A stretch of DNA of 64,000 bases from Lantana camara (GCA_037501455.1 CM074864.1:24546001-24610000); one strand, 5' to 3'; shown: positions 44,752-58,487, counted from the first letter of the stretch. Numbers and translations: made by a program. Notes: generated from the letters alone by a model not told the origin.

Positions 44752-47700
44752 CTAGTCTTGTGTGAATAACTCCGGGTGGAACCGTTTCATTTTATCCTCT
44801 GTTTCCCATGTAGCTTCTTCGGTTTTATCGCTTCTCCACAACACTTTAACCATGGGAATTCTCCGGTTTCTCAACTCTTGAAATTTCCGATCCAATATTC
44901 TAACCTGCCTCTGAACAAATGTCAAATTCGGTTCCAGTTCAACTTCTTCCACGGGGAGAATCGTGGTCTCATCGGGGTAATATTTCCTTAACTGAGAAAC
45001 ATGAAACACGTTGTGAATCCCCGTAAGACTTGGTGGTAGGTCCAAGCGATAGGCTACCTCGCCTATTCTTTCAAGAATCTCAAACGGACCTAAGTAGCGA
45101 GGATTAAGTTTTCCTCCTTTCCCGATCCGGGTGAAACCCTTCCTTGGTGACACCTTCAAGAATACCCGGTCACCAACTTCGAATTCTAGATCCCTTCGGC
45201 GCTTATCGGCATAGCTCTTTTGCCTATCTTGCGCGGCTTTCATCCGTTGTTGAATCATTTGAACTTTCTCAATCATAGCTTGAACGACTTTGGAAGGCCT
45301 TTCGAATCTTTCACCTCTCTTTACCCCTTCCTGTTTCGACCATTTCCATTCTTCCAAGTCGAAGAACAACGAAGATGGGCACTTTCTTCCATAAAGGAGT
45401 TCATAAGGAGCCATCCCGATCGAAGCCTGAAAGCTGTTGTTATAAGCAAACTCGATTAAAGGAAGCTGTTCTGACCACGGGTTCTGAAAATCCATCGCGC
45501 AAGCCCGAAGAAGATCTTCCAAATACCTGATTAACCTTTCCGTTTGACCGTCTGTTTGAGGGTGAAATGTTGTACTGAACTTAAGTTTCGTACCCAAGAC
45601 AGCCTGTAATTCCTGCCACAACTTAGAGGTAAACCTCAGGTCTCGGTCTGATACTATGCTCACCGGAATGCCATGAAGTCGAATAATCTCTCTGTTATAA
45701 ATTTCAGCCAACTTCGGGATCTTATAGGACATCCGGACCGGTAGAAAGTGAGCAGACTTTGTAAATCTATCCACGATTACCCAAATTCCATCAAACCCGC
45801 CTTTAACCTTCGGTAATCCGAAAACAAAGTCCATCGTTACTTGTTCCCACTTCCACTCGGGAATAGGTAACGGTTGCAGAAGTCCCGCGGGTTTTTGGTG
45901 CTCAGCTTTCACTTTCTGACAAGTCAAGCAATGTTTCACGTATTCTGCCACGTCTCTTTTCATCCCGTTCCACCAATAATATTGCTTCAAATCCTTATAC
46001 ATTTTATTTCCTCCTGGGTGGATCGAGTAGGCTGACTTGTGAGCTTCTTCAAGTAGGACCTGTCTCAACTCTTCAGGTACTACCACTCTGTTTTTAAACC
46101 GAAGCAACCCGGTCTCATCAAACCCAAACGGACTCTCCGGGTCATCCGTAGCTTTACTTACAAGCTTCTGCACTTCCAGATCCTTATTCTGAGCCTCAAA
46201 TAACTGGTACTTTAATTCCGGCTGAATTGTAATATTAGAAACCCGAGCCTTTAACACAATCGGGACAACTTCCTCACTTTCCTTTATTTCCAAACTCGAT
46301 ACACTCGCCTTTCTGCTAAGTGCATCGGCGACCACATTTGCTTTCCCGGGATGGTATTTAATTGTACAATCATAATCTTCCAACTTTTCCATCCAACGCC
46401 ATTGCCTCATATTCAAATCTTTTTGAGTGAATAAATACTGGAGGCTCTTGTGGTCGGTAAAAATCTCAAAGGAAGTCCCGTAAAGATAATGTCTCCATTT
46501 CCCGAGAGCAAAGATCACGGCTGCAAGCTCTAGGTCGTGTGTTGGATAATTCCTTTCATATTCCTTTAGCTTTCGAGAAGCATAAGCGATCACTTTTCCT
46601 TTCTGAGTCAAAACACAACCTAAGCCTTCTTTAGAAGCATCGGTGTACACTGCATATTCCTCTGAACCCTTGGGTAAAGTTAATACTGGAGCTGAGACTA
46701 ACTTTTCTTTCAAAAAGTTGAAGCTTTGATCACACTTCTCGTCCCAGACAAACTTAACATCCTTCTTTGTCAATCGGGTTAAGGGTGCCGCAATCTTGGA
46801 GAAGTCCTGAACAAATCTTCTATAATAACCGGCCAATCCCAAGAAGCTTCTAATTTCCAAGGCACTCTTTGGTTTCTCCCACTTGAGCACGGCCTCGATT
46901 TTCGAGGGATCGACTTCCAACCCTTTTTCTGAAATCACATGTCCCAAAAAGAAAACCCGATCGATCCAAAATTCACACTTACTGAACTTAGCAAACAACT
47001 GATGCTCTTTTAGAGTCTGAAGAACGAGCTTAAGATGTCTCGCATGCTCCTCGGCTGATTTTGAGAAAACCAGAATATCATCAATAAAAATTACCACAAA
47101 CTTGTCGAGGAAAGGCCTGAATATCCGGTGCATCATATCCATGAAAGCTGCAGGGGCGTTCGTTAATCCAAACGGCATAACCACGAACTCGTAGTGCCCG
47201 TACCGAGTATTGAATCCTGTCTTAGGAATATCCGCTGCTCGGATTCGCAGCTGATAGTATCCTTGTCTTAAATCCAATTTTGAATAAACCTTGGAACCCT
47301 GAAGTATATCGAATAACTCCTCGATATGAGGGAGGGGATACTTGTTCTTGATAGTCATCCTGTTCAACTCTCTGTAATCGATACACATTCTTAAAGTCCC
47401 GTCCTTTTTCTTTACAAATAAAACTGGTGCTCCCCACAGCGAAGAACTTGGCCGAATGTACCCAACCTCCAACAATGCCTCCAGTTGAACTTTTAATTCT
47501 TTTAATTCAGCTGGAGCCATCCGGTATGGAGTCTTTGAATACGGCTCAGCATTCGGGAAAAGATCGATCACAAATTCAATCTCTCGTTCAGGAGGCAAGG
47601 AATCCAATTTCTCTGGGAATACCTCGGGAAATTCCTTTACTACCTCGGTGTCCTCTAATTTCGCCTGATCTTTTGGCTTGTTCAGAATATAGGCAATGAA

Positions 47701-48729
47701 CCCTGTAGCCCCGTCTCTGACTAATCTCTGAGCCTCTGAAAATGAAAGTAGGGGCACGGTCTTCGAGGTACAGCCCGTAACAACCTCTGAACCCAACTGA
47801 ACCTTCTTAGCCCGGCAATCTACGGTAGCACAATGCCTGTATAACCATTCCATCCCCAATATAGCTCCGTATCTCTCCATCGGCATAACAATGAAATCTG
47901 TCAGAAACTCCCGGCCTTCAATTACCACTGGAACATCCCTGTAAACCTGATCCGTCTCTCGCCTACTACCGAAAGGAGTACTGACTATATAACGCACAGA
48001 AGTACACATAGCAGGCAAGGACAAAGTAATAGCAATAGAGTGCGCAAGAAAGGAGTGTGTAGCTCCTGGATCAAATAATGTATGGATGTTCGTGCCATGA
48101 ATGCAAATAATACCTTCAACTACCGCCGCGGGGTCTATCTCTGCATCCTGCTCCTCTCCAGCGAGTGCATAAGCTCGAGCTCTCACCAGTGGCCTCGGTC
48201 CTACAGGTGGTGGATCCTGACGATCCGGACAGCCGTCAACCATGTGCTCGTCACTCCCGCAAATCAAGCATAAGCCCAACCGGCGTCTGCAGTTATCGTA
48301 GGTATGTGTAAGAAGTCCACACCATCTGCAGCCCGGTCTCTGAGGTGGCTGGGGTGGTGCTGGAGCTCTCGGACCTCTCGGTAATGGCCCTGTCGCCTTA
48401 AGCTTCTTCCCGGGGTTCTTCTGAGCTGCAGGTGCAGAGTAAATCATCGGCCTCTTCCCTGAGCTTGATCCCTGACCTGCTCTCGAGCCCGAAGCCTGTC
48501 CAATCCGCGAAGTAGCTTTCCTAGCACTATCCGAATCCTCAACTTTTAGGGCCTTAGTGGTAGCTTTTGCCCAAGTGCTCGTATTAGCTGCTTTCAGCGC
48601 ATCCTGAATATCTGGCCTGAGTCCCTGGACGAACTGCATCGCCTTGTGAAAGTCATCATTCGCTATGTTGGGTGCACAGCGAGAAAGTCTCTCGAACTCG
48701 GTGATATACTGACCCACAGACCTGCCTCC
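44752..48729 (-). CDS. gag-pol: gag C-terminus plus pol polyprotein of element D
   Basis: An uninterrupted frame from the codon after the amber (48732-48730) to TAG at 44754-44752; the stretch from 48717 has 1321 codons, the same length as in A. It carries two zinc knuckles, DPGATHSF protease, FIDD reverse transcriptase, RNase H with YTDASK, the DD35E integrase and the chromodomain. Catalytic residues are kept. Changes from A include Leu after SDRD in the integrase and Trp for Arg in NMRQWRW. The upstream gag is broken, so D could supply pol functions only if translation starts internally. Confidence 0.93.
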   Translation of the reverse strand, partial: GGRSVGQYITEFERLSRCAPNIANDDFHKAMQFVQGLRPDIQDALKAANTSTWAKATTKALKVEDSDSARKATSRIGQASGSRAGQGSSSGKRPMIYSAPAAQKNPGKKLKATGPLPRGPRAPAPPQPPQRPGCRWCGLLTHTYDNCRRRLGLCLICGSDEHMVDGCPDRQDPPPVGPRPLVRARAYALAGEEQDAEIDPAAVVEGIICIHGTNIHTLFDPGATHSFLAHSIAITLSLPAMCTSVRYIVSTPFGSRRETDQVYRDVPVVIEGREFLTDFIVMPMERYGAILGMEWLYRHCATVDCRAKKVQLGSEVVTGCTSKTVPLLSFSEAQRLVRDGATGFIAYILNKPKDQAKLEDTEVVKEFPEVFPEKLDSLPPEREIEFVIDLFPNAEPYSKTPYRMAPAELKELKVQLEALLEVGYIRPSSSLWGAPVLFVKKKDGTLRMCIDYRELNRMTIKNKYPLPHIEELFDILQGSKVYSKLDLRQGYYQLRIRAADIPKTGFNTRYGHYEFVVMPFGLTNAPAAFMDMMHRIFRPFLDKFVVIFIDDILVFSKSAEEHARHLKLVLQTLKEHQLFAKFSKCEFWIDRVFFLGHVISEKGLEVDPSKIEAVLKWEKPKSALEIRSFLGLAGYYRRFVQDFSKIAAPLTRLTKKDVKFVWDEKCDQSFNFLKEKLVSAPVLTLPKGSEEYAVYTDASKEGLGCVLTQKGKVIAYASRKLKEYERNYPTHDLELAAVIFALGKWRHYLYGTSFEIFTDHKSLQYLFTQKDLNMRQWRWMEKLEDYDCTIKYHPGKANVVADALSRKASVSSLEIKESEEVVPIVLKARVSNITIQPELKYQLFEAQNKDLEVQKLVSKATDDPESPFGFDETGLLRFKNRVVVPEELRQVLLEEAHKSAYSIHPGGNKMYKDLKQYYWWNGMKRDVAEYVKHCLTCQKVKAEHQKPAGLLQPLPIPEWKWEQVTMDFVFGLPKVKGGFDGIWVIVDRFTKSAHFLPVRMSYKIPKLAEIYNREIIRLHGIPVSIVSDRDLRFTSKLWQELQAVLGTKLKFSTTFHPQTDGQTERLIRYLEDLLRACAMDFQNPWSEQLPLIEFAYNNSFQASIGMAPYELLYGRKCPSSLFFDLEEWKWSKQEGVKRGERFERPSKVVQAMIEKVQMIQQRMKAAQDRQKSYADKRRRDLEFEVGDRVFLKVSPRKGFTRIGKGGKLNPRYLGPFEILERIGEVAYRLDLPPSLTGIHNVFHVSQLRKYYPDETTILPVEEVELEPNLTFVQRQVRILDRKFQELRNRRIPMVKVLWRSDKTEEATWETEDKMKRFHPELFTQD

Positions 48730-49256
48730 CTACTTTAATTCGGTGAATTCTCTCAACCTGCGAGTACGGGAAGCTGGAGGAATATACTTGTTTCTAAACT
48801 CCCGTACAAATACCTCCCAGGTAATCTCGGTCCTGGCTGCCTCCAGAACAATTTGCGTGCTTTCCCACCAAGAATAGGCCTCGCCCTGAATAAGAGTAAG
48901 TGTACAGCGAGCCTTCTCCTGACTGTCACAAGGGATAAGCTGCCAAATCCTTTCGATCTCCTTTAGCCACATCTCTGCCTGTATATCGTCGCCCTTATAA
49001 AACTTCGGGGGCGCTGGTTCTGAAACTCTCGTAAAATGGCAGAAATGGGGTTCTACGGAGGTGCTACTGGTGCTGGAGGTGGTGGAGGAACCCTTTCCTG
49101 TAGCCTCTGATCAATTAGCCCCACTACCGCGTTCATAAAATCCTGGGGCTGTGCCTAAGCGGGCGGAGGAGGTGGTGATCTCTCGCGGTGATGATGTCGG
49201 CGGTGATGATGCCTGTGCCTCGAGGATCGGTCACTGGAACGTCTGTCGTGCTCCAT
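48730..49256 (-). pseudogene. gag: Broken gag N-terminal part of element D
   Basis: The start ATG at 49256-49254 lies one base after TTTCAG. Compared with A, a CAG codon is TAG at 49157-49155, a GAG codon is TAG at 49055-49053, one base is lost near 49012-49016, and the amber at 48732-48730 is shared with A. Gag from this copy should not be made in full. Confidence 0.92.
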
Positions 49257-49490
49257 CCTGAAATTAAATCACTAAACATGCGTGGCTTGATCAACAAATG
49301 CAAATGTGTGCATATAATTTCCATAATATCAAGTAGCACATGTTCAAGGAAGATCAAGTAGCTCAATTAATGCGAAGAAATGAGTAAATCAGGTAAGTCA
49401 TCCAAATGCAAACTCCCAAATACCACATAATCCTATGCCGTGCAACCTAGACTGACTTGACACGACTCGAGAACCTCGGTTTTGCAACCG

Positions 49491-49503
49491 GGCTCTGATA
49501 CCA
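49491..49503 (-). other. Primer binding site of element D
   Basis: TGGTATCAGAGCC on the minus strand, 8 nt from the 5' LTR end at 49512. Confidence 0.92.
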
Positions 49504-49511
49504 CCTGTAGA

Positions 49512-52175
49512 TGTAGCACCCTAACCCCCTGGGCACCACATCCCCCGCACTATAGCCTCGATCCACGTATGAAATGGAAAGTCCATACATAAACCAAAAC
49601 TATAGCGAACGGGTGACAATAAAAATGACGAGCTAGGCGGGACACTCTCCCCAACAACACCAAGCAAACATGATAATGAAAGCGGAAGCAATGAGATCAT
49701 TCATACATATAGGTACCATATTTATTGAATAGATACGTATAGATACCAACTTAACTATCAATACATTATCATCTCTTAATAGTATACGTAACCAAGTATT
49801 CCAAAATACTAATACGATCAATAACATGAAATGTTCCAAAAGTACGATACATGAAGGTACGGTGCTAGACTCATGAAAATGTAAACTCGAACGACTCCCG
49901 CCTAGCACGACCACGCTCAAAAGGGTACCTGAAAAGTGAAGTATCAGTCTACCGAAGACTGAGTGAGGGGCAACAGTATATATATCACACGTCACATGCA
50001 AGTTGTAGTCTCGGGTGAAGACTTTAGAATAAAATAGATAAATAAGTCAAGAAGTTTAATCTTTGCCCGAGCTTACAACCAATCATTTTAACACGTTTAT
50101 TTATTCATGCTTGTCAATGTCATGAACATGTGGCCCTGGCGAGCAAGGGCAATCTCCAACCGAACTCCCAATCGTGAACAATACGTGATCATGCTTGCTT
50201 GCTTGATAAATACGTGGTCATGCAATTTATTTAGTGCTCATATAAACAATTTCATGCTTGAAATCATGCAATAACCCGAGGATAACCCGACATGCTGGAT
50301 TAATCCCCAGTCTCCTTCTTCCTCCAGGTGATAGCGAGTTTGCAAGGCTCGACTATCCACGACATGGTGTGTGTAGAGGACATGACCCTCTAGACACGGA
50401 ACTCCTTCCACCACTAATCTCCTAGTGGCTTCGGGGGTGATCCCAACAATGTGAGGATAATTCAGGAGTTACCCGTCAGCCCTTGCTTTCCCGGTTGGCT
50501 CAAGAATTACCCTCGGGCCCACGTGCAGTCATGTACTCGCCAAACATGCTTGAAATCATGAATTGCTTGCTTGAAATGTTCATGGTTTGGAAATCATTCA
50601 TAAGTATAATACGCTTTGGCCGAAAACTAGCACATAAGGGTGGTAGGGTTCTATATACATAACCTAAAACCTCACCTTTTCTTGCAAAATACAATAAAGA
50701 AGTGTTCTAAGGAGCTTGCTCCTCGTCCACGCCCTCGTGACCTGTGCAAATACGACGTAAATACGTGAGACATGAACTAAAATGACCAAGATGTGACGAA
50801 CGGCGGAAATGTGTCGAGACGACCATGAAAATGCAATGTGGTATGATAACATGTCGTTTCACATCATATTAGCACATATTATAGCAATTCGGGGTCAAAG
50901 AAGTCGTTGGGTCGAGGGGCTATTTTCGTAATTTTATGCAAAAACTTTTGTTCTGCAATCCAGGTGGGAATGGCCGTTCCGGTCCCCTTTGCAAAATGGG
51001 AACGGTCGTTCCCATGCAACCCCAAAGCGTGCCAACGTTTTTCCCATTTTAAAACGCGCCTAGCCGGGAACGGCCCTTCCGGCTCCAAGGGCAAAATGGG
51101 AACGGCCGTTCCCGTGGTCGGCTGCCTATTTTCATTTGAAAGGTGGGAACGCCCGTTCCCACAAAGCCTTGAGGCTGGGAACGGTCGTTCCCAGTTTCTG
51201 CAACTGGAAAACAGAGCAAAAACAGAGCATGCTCTCGGGAATGATCAACAAAGCAACCCAAAATCAAATTTCAAGCAACAAAGGTATGATTTCTGGAAAT
51301 ATTCATGCATATATACTCAAGAAGTGATATTAGAACATTCAAACACTCAAAGCATGTAAGATCATCAAGAATTCCAAGTTTCAAGTTTATGATCAAACTT
51401 GATCATTCAAGCCAAATATTCAAATATTCAAGCTAGAAATCATGCAATAATTCATGTTATGATCGTTTAATCACACTTCCAACTCCATTTAATTCATCTA
51501 GCACACCAAACTCAAACCCTAGTCATGCCAAATATGATCAAGCTTATCAATTCAAGCAAATACCAACCTTGAAGATGAAAGAAATGAAGAAAATGGATGA
51601 TGATGATGATCAATTCCCAATTCCTTGAAATATTTCTTGAAATCTTGATGATTGAATGGAAAATCTCTTCTTTCCTTTTTCTTGCTTCTTGATACCGAGA
51701 GAGAGAGCAATTTGTTGGGAAATATTTTGGTGTGAAATGAGATCATGGAAGCTAGGAGATGAAATAACGTGATTCATCCTCCTTGATTTTTGTGAAATGT
51801 GTTAATTGCAATTTGATCCTTTAATTTATGAATTTATGCAATCAAGTAGGCAACCATTTAAATTAGGCACAATCAAGCCCTTGAAATTTATGCAATTAAG
51901 TTCCTAGAGTTTCAAGAATTGCTCAACTAGGGACAATTTGGCCATTTGAAATACTCTCGGCAATTATTTCATGCAATAAATATTTTTCGTGTCATGAAAT
52001 AATATTTTCAATGATATGAATTCAAAGAATTGATATGAATAATGTTTCATGAATTTTATAAAAATATGAAATGTCGCATGTGAATATATCACAAAATTAA
52101 AGAAATAAAATAAAACCTACGCTCAAACTCACACGTGGCGTGCTTACCTGTTCATCCGGAAACCGGGGCGTTACA
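49512..52175 (-). repeat. 5' LTR of element D
   Basis: 2664 bp, ending on the plus strand GGGGCGTTACA at 52175. Palindromes at 50963-51194, hairpin at 49945-49961. It is near-identical to the 3' LTR. Confidence 0.95.
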
Positions 52176-54757
52176 CTTTCAGCCCTAAACCCCCCCATAA
52201 CCGATCCATTCTCTCCCTCTCTCCTCTATATCGATCAGCAACCAAGCAAAGCAAGAAGAGGAAGAAACCCCTTTGTCCAACTTTGTGATTTTGAGCTCAA
52301 ATCTTCACCCAAGCTTCTCCAAATTTAAAGGTAAGTTCATGGTTGTCTCCTTCACACTCTCTTATCTCTTTTATGTGATTTTTAGCTCTTCTCCATGGTT
52401 GATTCATGAGTTTTGCCCAAGTATGTGAATAGTTGTTGTTGGGAGAAACTGTTGATTCTTGCTCCTTCCTTGTTTCCTTGAGATTTGGTGATGATATATG
52501 ACATGATTCTTGCCATTTGTTGCTTCTTCTCTCTTGGTAGTTGGAATATGATCAATTGCCCATAAATGAAGCTTGAGTCTTGATGATATACTTGATGCAT
52601 TTCTTCCCCTCATTCTTGTCTTGATTACTTGCATTTTTGGAGCTGAAATTGTGGCTATTTGTTGGGCATGATATGTTGATGAATTAGTGTCATTTTGATG
52701 CATGTTGTATGTATTTTGAAAGGCATAAGAGTTCCCTTGAAGCCCCCAACCGAAATGCCCTGTTTTTTGCCTCCATTTTCGGCCCTTTTTCGCCAAAAAT
52801 TTCCAGTCCGAGAACTTGACACGGCCGTGTCAGGTTACAAAGGAAAATGGACACGGCCGTGTTGAGCCCTCGACATTGTTTTTTCTGAATTTTTCCGCCT
52901 GACACGACCGCATCAGTTTACAAAGGAAAATGGACACGACCGTGTCAAGCCCTCGGAAATGTTTTTTTTTCGAATTTTTATGCCTGACACGGCCGTGTCC
53001 ATTCCCCTTTGTTTTCTGACACGGCCGTGTCAAGAAGGGTGGCGTTCGGGGAGTTTTCTTTCGCCTTTTCGTTGCTTCTTGTTGGTCTTTCTTGCCCCGT
53101 TTTTGATATGCATGCATGACTAACTTGTCATATGATGTGCTAAGCCTTATGTTATGAATTTGTGCTTTGATTTACATACTCGTTTATGATATATGCTCTT
53201 ATATGAATTATTTGCTCGTAAATGGCCTTAATGTGAATTCATTTCATATAATTGGCATCATAAGCATACATATTCATATACCGAGCATCAACGTGGTTCA
53301 TATTGAGTCTAAGAGTGTCCCTTGTTGTTTGTCTTGTGCAGAGGATCTTCCTGTTGGGGACGAGCTTGCTCCATAGGTGTCCGGTTTCCCCTTTCTGCCT
53401 CCACTACGTCCGTTGATAAGGTGAGGTTTTATTCTTTTAGCTATTTGACCTACGACCCTAATTGGTTTCAAACCTCGCATGCGAATACGTATAATATATG
53501 GTAAATAAGTGCATGATACGTATGTTGCGGGATTTTTCCCATTTGTTATAAGAGTTGGAAAAACGTTTTGTATAAGTATATAAGCTATTTTTCTTTTGTT
53601 TGGAAAAGTTTAGTTTTGTGCAAGTGTGTATGTGTACGCGAGCTGTGGCTTTGAAAGATAAGCTTTGAGATATGTTTGTGTGACTTTCGTGATCTGTTTG
53701 GGCCCCGGAGTGTGGTATGGTAATCTCGGGACGGCAAAGGGGTCGCCGAGCTCTTCCATCAACACCTCCATTTGAGAGTTTCACCCAACCTTGGGAGGTT
53801 GAGGAAGGGTGTTTCTCTTGAGCCGGCGGAGGCAACCGCCGAAGGTTTCAAGGTCGTGATTAAACCTTGTCTCGTCTGTGTATGTGGATAGTTAGGGCCG
53901 ATCAACCCTTCTATCAACCGGTGTTGGGGATGGATTCTGATTTGTTTTGTTTTGCTTTGTTCTTCGTATATGGAAGTTGTGTTGTGTGTGACTGGTACTC
54001 GCCGAGTTGGTTTAGCTTTGTATGATCTATGGAACGAGAGTGGATTCTTAATTTACCTAAAACTTGGAGTTTGGCTTTTGGCCCTTTTTCCTTTGCTTTA
54101 ACCTATTTATATCTATATCACGGGAATTAATTTGGCTTGCAAAAACCACTCTCAGTTCAAGGATTTTTCCGGTTTGATTAAATGCTTTGCTCTATATGTA
54201 TATATATCGGGTGCGTGCGTTAGCCCCTCACTAGTCGCTAGGACTAACCCTCGTTGTTGTTTTTCCCTTTTTCCTTTCTTTTGAGTTGCAGGTTCGTCCG
54301 AGTCAAGCTAGGCGGCAAGTGTCTTTTGGAGTTTACTTGTGGTTTAGCTTGGGTTTTCATGCATCCGTAGTGGTTTACTTTCTCTTTTGCTTATATACTT
54401 GGAGATTATGTATTCCTATTACACTTGTGTTATTTTGGCCGTGACGGCATTGTATATTTTGTATATGATCTAGCATGATAGTTGGAATCCTCGACCCTAC
54501 CCTCATTTTGATGATGTATATATATATGTGATGATCTTGGGATATATGTTTAGCTTGTGAATTTCTTTAATTGCTTCCACTACTCTGATTTTATTTTGCG
54601 CAGTTCTTGAGGGTTTAGGCCGCCTAGCGAGGGTGTGAGTTTTGTGTGTCTCCTGTTTGCTACGGTTTGATACGGGTGCGAACTTCCATTTCGTTACTCG
54701 TGTTGGACCCTAGTGCGGGGGATGTGGCACCCTTCGCTCCGGGGGTGTTACAGACAT

Positions 54758-55697
54758 AGGGAGAGCAAATTCAACCGTGGGCTTTCAAAGCATAATAAGG
54801 TTTGACATGGGCGTCCGAACTATTCGGGACAAGCTAGAGCATCCAAGGAAGGACGAATGAGATTGTGGTAAAGAATGAATTGAATGGATTAAGATCATGA
54901 GACTTCCAAGATTGGAACTTTGGACCATGGTATTTAATAAAGGTAAGAGAATTAAATGCGGAACTTCGAATCGTGGGGGCTAGCAAGGGTAAAAGAATAA
55001 ATTGTGGGCGAAGACCAAGTGATCATCGAAGAATCAAATACACCGGGGATTATGAAAACAAGACTCTATGAGCAAAGGAACCATCAACAAAGAAATAAAG
55101 TAGCTTTCGGATTGACTACAATGAAAACCTCCAAACAATGGTGAACGGTACATTAACCATACATATCACGTGCATCATGCATTTCTTAATTCCTGTTGTG
55201 TGCAATTGCTTGTTAAATGCTTTTGGAGTGAGCGAGTGCCTTAGTAACACGGTGAGACGAGGGTCGTGCCGTGAAACGGACTTTACAATGGGTCTTTGGA
55301 GACCCCATTTAGAAGCTGGTGGCGGTTCAAGAAACCAACTTCAAACTATGAAGTTGATGTGGTGATTGAAGACCCATTTGGGGATTGGAGAACGAGTGGT
55401 GGAAGTTCGTTAACTACTCCATTTGTGATACCGAGTTGTGGGATGGTTAGGATGGATTCAAACGGTGGGAGTTAAATCTCGTTTAGACCCTCCTATCGTG
55501 TGAGACGTCCGGCTTACTCATGGTCGGATCTAGTTCATGAGCAGATTGAAGCCCCTTCGTGCTTGAAGACCCTTCTCTGAACTAATTCCTATGGGGAGGT
55601 CACGAACCCCGCGTGGGATGAATACAGAGAGGTTCGCTTAGAGTCCAGTACTCGAGGCAGTGGACCTGAGGACAGGTCCTTCTTAAGGGAGAGAGGT
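54758..55697 (+). mobile_element. Internal region of element G, second part, with stem-loop and polypurine tract
   Basis: No gag-pol similarity. A block GGTGAACGGTACATTAACC followed by CATATCACGTGCATCAT (55138-55178) and a block around CCCGCGTGGGATGAA (55608-55622) are shared with element I. The hairpin GGACCTG-AGGA-CAGGTCC lies at 55662-55679 and the tract AAGGGAGAGAGG follows before the LTR. Confidence 0.82.
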
Positions 55698-56606
55698 TCT
55701 GACACCCCAGTTTTCCAGCAAGCCAGGTACGAGGTCACGTGAGAGTTTAATTCGGTAATTACATGATTTAAGTGAATCACATGCCTACGTGTCAACGTGT
55801 AACTCTATTTAATTACGTGCGCTTTAGAATTTATTTAAATTGTTCTTAGACTCAATTGTCTAATAATTGCTCGTTAGGGACCTAATTTTAATTAGGATGT
55901 TTTAGGCCTTCGTAGCTACCTTGAGCTCGTGAATTTGGATTCGACTTCCAACCTTAACATTAAGTTCGTTTCAATGATTCGGATTCAATAAATTAACCTT
56001 TTAATTTCTAAGCCATTTGATCACCCTACCATTTTAAAATCCGATCCGAATGGACCGGATACCGCGTGACCCTACCCGTACAACCCGACCCGTTCAACTC
56101 AGCCCCAAAAAGGAGCCAAGTTCATCACTCTCCCTCATTTCACGTACAAGCAAGGAAGAAAAGAGAAGAGAAGGATTTTTCCCCCTTTTGGCCATGAACC
56201 CTTGAGCTCGGGTTTTCGAGATCCAACCGTCCGATCAACGACCTAAGGTAACCATTGTATTCCTCTCGTTACGTACTTCTTTTCCTCCCGATTGTATCTT
56301 GTTTTTCTTGCTCAGATTCATACCTTTCATGAAGATGATGAATAGTGATTATAAATGAGAATTTGCTCCTAATGTGTTTATATGTGATCTATTTGAGCTA
56401 GAGTTTTAGTATGTTGTTCCCGTGAGTGTGCTTGTCGTTTATTTGCTAGATTTGTCCCCGTTTCTTACCCCGAACTTGAAACACCATTGTTGCATCTTGC
56501 TTGAGCTTTAATGGAAACTTGTTATATTCTTGGTTTCATGGCTTGAATTTGAGATATATGATAGAGGATGTTTACATGAACTTATGCCTTCAATTTGGAG
56601 TGTTTT

Positions 56607-58487
56607 TGTAGCACCCCTTAACACGTGGAGGTACCACAACCCCGCACTATAGGTCAATCCACATACGAAACGGCCACTCCGTACATGAATCAACCTATAG
56701 CGAACGGGTGACAATGCAATAGACGACAAGCTAGGCGGGAAAACTTATACATGCGACAAAATAAAGCGGAAGCATAAACCAATCACTATCAAATATTTTC
56801 ATTTGTCAGGGCATGACATTTATTATTTACCGAATAAAATATATTCTAACTTACATATCAATACATTATCATCTTCTTAAAATAAATAACATATAACAGT
56901 AAACATGATTCTCTCGAACAATAAATAAACAATCAAAGAAATGCACCGTGTTTGACTCAACTCTAACAACTGGACTCGACTCACTTCCCGCCTAACACGC
57001 ACCTGCAATAACCTGAAAGGTGGAGGCGTCGGTCTGTGAAGACCGAGTGAGGGGTTTATATACATATTAGCGCAGATAGCATGCAAGTCATATTATCGGG
57101 TAAAGATTTATAAAAGATAAATATACAAGCTCAATAATAATATAGCTTCGCCCGAGAATACAACTATCAATATTAAATACTTGTTCTTTCATGCAATCGA
57201 TGAACATGCTTGCTTGCTTGTTAATCATTAGGTGATCATGCAATTCAATTATCATGCAATCGTGCGATATTGTAACCAACTAGCACATTCATGGAATGAA
57301 AATCATGCAATCGATACATGGCTTGCTTGTAACACGGTAGGGTTTGTTCCTCCTGTGGTTGGACGGACAACCACCAGCTTTAAGACTAGCCCAACGCACT
57401 CGCTAAGGAGAACCTGGCCAGGAGAGCACAGGTACACGATAAGGCTTTGTTCTTCTTGTGGTTGGACGGACAACCACCAGCCTGAAGACCAGCCCAGCGC
57501 CCTCACTAAAGAGGATCTGGCCAAGAGAACACACGTACACGATAGGGTATTGTTCTTCCTGTGGTTGGACGGACAACCACCAGCTCTGAGACTAGCCCAG
57601 CACCCTCACTAAGGAGAGCCTGGCCAGGAGAATGCACGTAATTGCTTTCATGAACATGACATGCTTGATTCGTGAACACTAACATAACCTACTTGCTTAA
57701 TTCATGAACAATAATATAACTTGAAATGATAAGTGGTTTCATGAAATTATAATATAAATACCTTTTGGCCGAAATATCACATAAAGGTTATACGGGTTCT
57801 ATATAACTAGAAATTAAACCTCACCTGACAGGCGACACACGACTCGTGAATGCGTGAACGTGCTCATGCTCGACAATCTCCGCCCTGGAGAATAACTTGA
57901 AAGAAAATAGAAGAAGAAGAAGATGAAGATGAAGATGGATACTTGAGCTTAAAAGCTTAGAATTTCTTGAATAAACTTGGATGATTGGATGAAATCTCTT
58001 CTTCCTTCTTTGGGGTTGCGGTTCGGTGAGAGCAAGAAGCAAATTTGGGATGATAGGCATGAAAAATGAAGATGATGATTGTGGAAGAAATGTATATCAC
58101 GTTATATTTGGCCAAAATATAATATTTATGATCAAATCCCTAAAGTTCTATAAGTTATGCAATTGAGTATCAAAAGTTTGGAAATGATCAATTAGGTCCA
58201 AAGGTTTGCATGCAATTTAGTCCCTCAATTGAAATGAATGAGCAATTAAGGACAATTGTGCAATTAATACAAATTGGACAATTAATTCATGTAACAATTA
58301 AATTCCATTTATTCAATAATTCCCAAGTTGACACATTTTCATATATTTTCAAGTATGTTGAACGCAATTTATAGAAATTAATACAACACGTATAAATTGA
58401 ATAAACGAAATTAATAAAATAAAACCCTAACGCTCGAAACTCACACGTGTCGAGCGTACCTGACTGTCTGAAATTTGGGGCGTTACA
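56607..58487 (-). repeat. 3' LTR of element I
   Basis: 1881 bp. The hairpin CGGTCT/AGACCG (57030-57045), arms at 56731-56740 and 56996-57005, and a triplicated 103-bp unit are present. The terminal hairpin lies near 56636-56710. Confidence 0.94.
57340..57648. repeat. Three 103-bp tandem repeats with an inner hairpin (I 3' LTR)
   Basis: Units start at corresponding positions 57355, 57458 and 57561, an exact 103-bp period. Each holds GTGGTTG-GACGGA-CAACCAC, and 30-60 bases on CCTGGCCAGG or a variant. Copies differ by several substitutions, so this is not a fresh duplication. Open frames across it are a by-product of the period. The partner set is at 62291-62599. Confidence 0.9.

Larger units (their letters stand above)
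42049..52175 (-). mobile_element. Element D: chromovirus in the 3' LTR of H
   Basis: LTRs of 2662 bp (42052-44713) and 2664 bp (49512-52175) face each other in minus orientation and are almost identical. The duplication CTTTC lies at 42044-42048 and 52176-52180. Three extra bases (TGA on the plus strand, 42049-42051) stand between the duplication and the expected LTR end. D is close to A in coding sequence. It is the youngest level of nesting seen here. Confidence 0.95.
33470..54752 (+). mobile_element. Element H: Ty3/gypsy chromovirus, inactive, in G and hosting D
   Basis: The LTRs start TGTAACATCCCGACTG and end GGGGTGTTACA (33470-36621; 41316-42048 plus 52181-54752). The duplication GACAT at 33465-33469 and 54753-54757 is exact. 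PBS, gag-pol and polypurine tract are in order, but the coding region is broken. D is inserted in the 3' LTR. H is younger than G and older than D. Confidence 0.96.
41316..54752 (+). repeat. 3' LTR of element H, interrupted by D
   Basis: The segments 41316-42048 and 52181-54752 join across the D insertion and total about 3305 bp. They match the 5' LTR closely except for a 146-bp tandem duplication. Palindromes are at 52816-53033 and the hairpin at 54232-54246. Confidence 0.93.

Noticed and set aside
57232..57612. 126-codon frame with internal repeats, present in both LTRs of I
   Set aside because: The 103-bp period (1 mod 3) opens frames by chance across the repeats. It is inside an LTR without gene signals.
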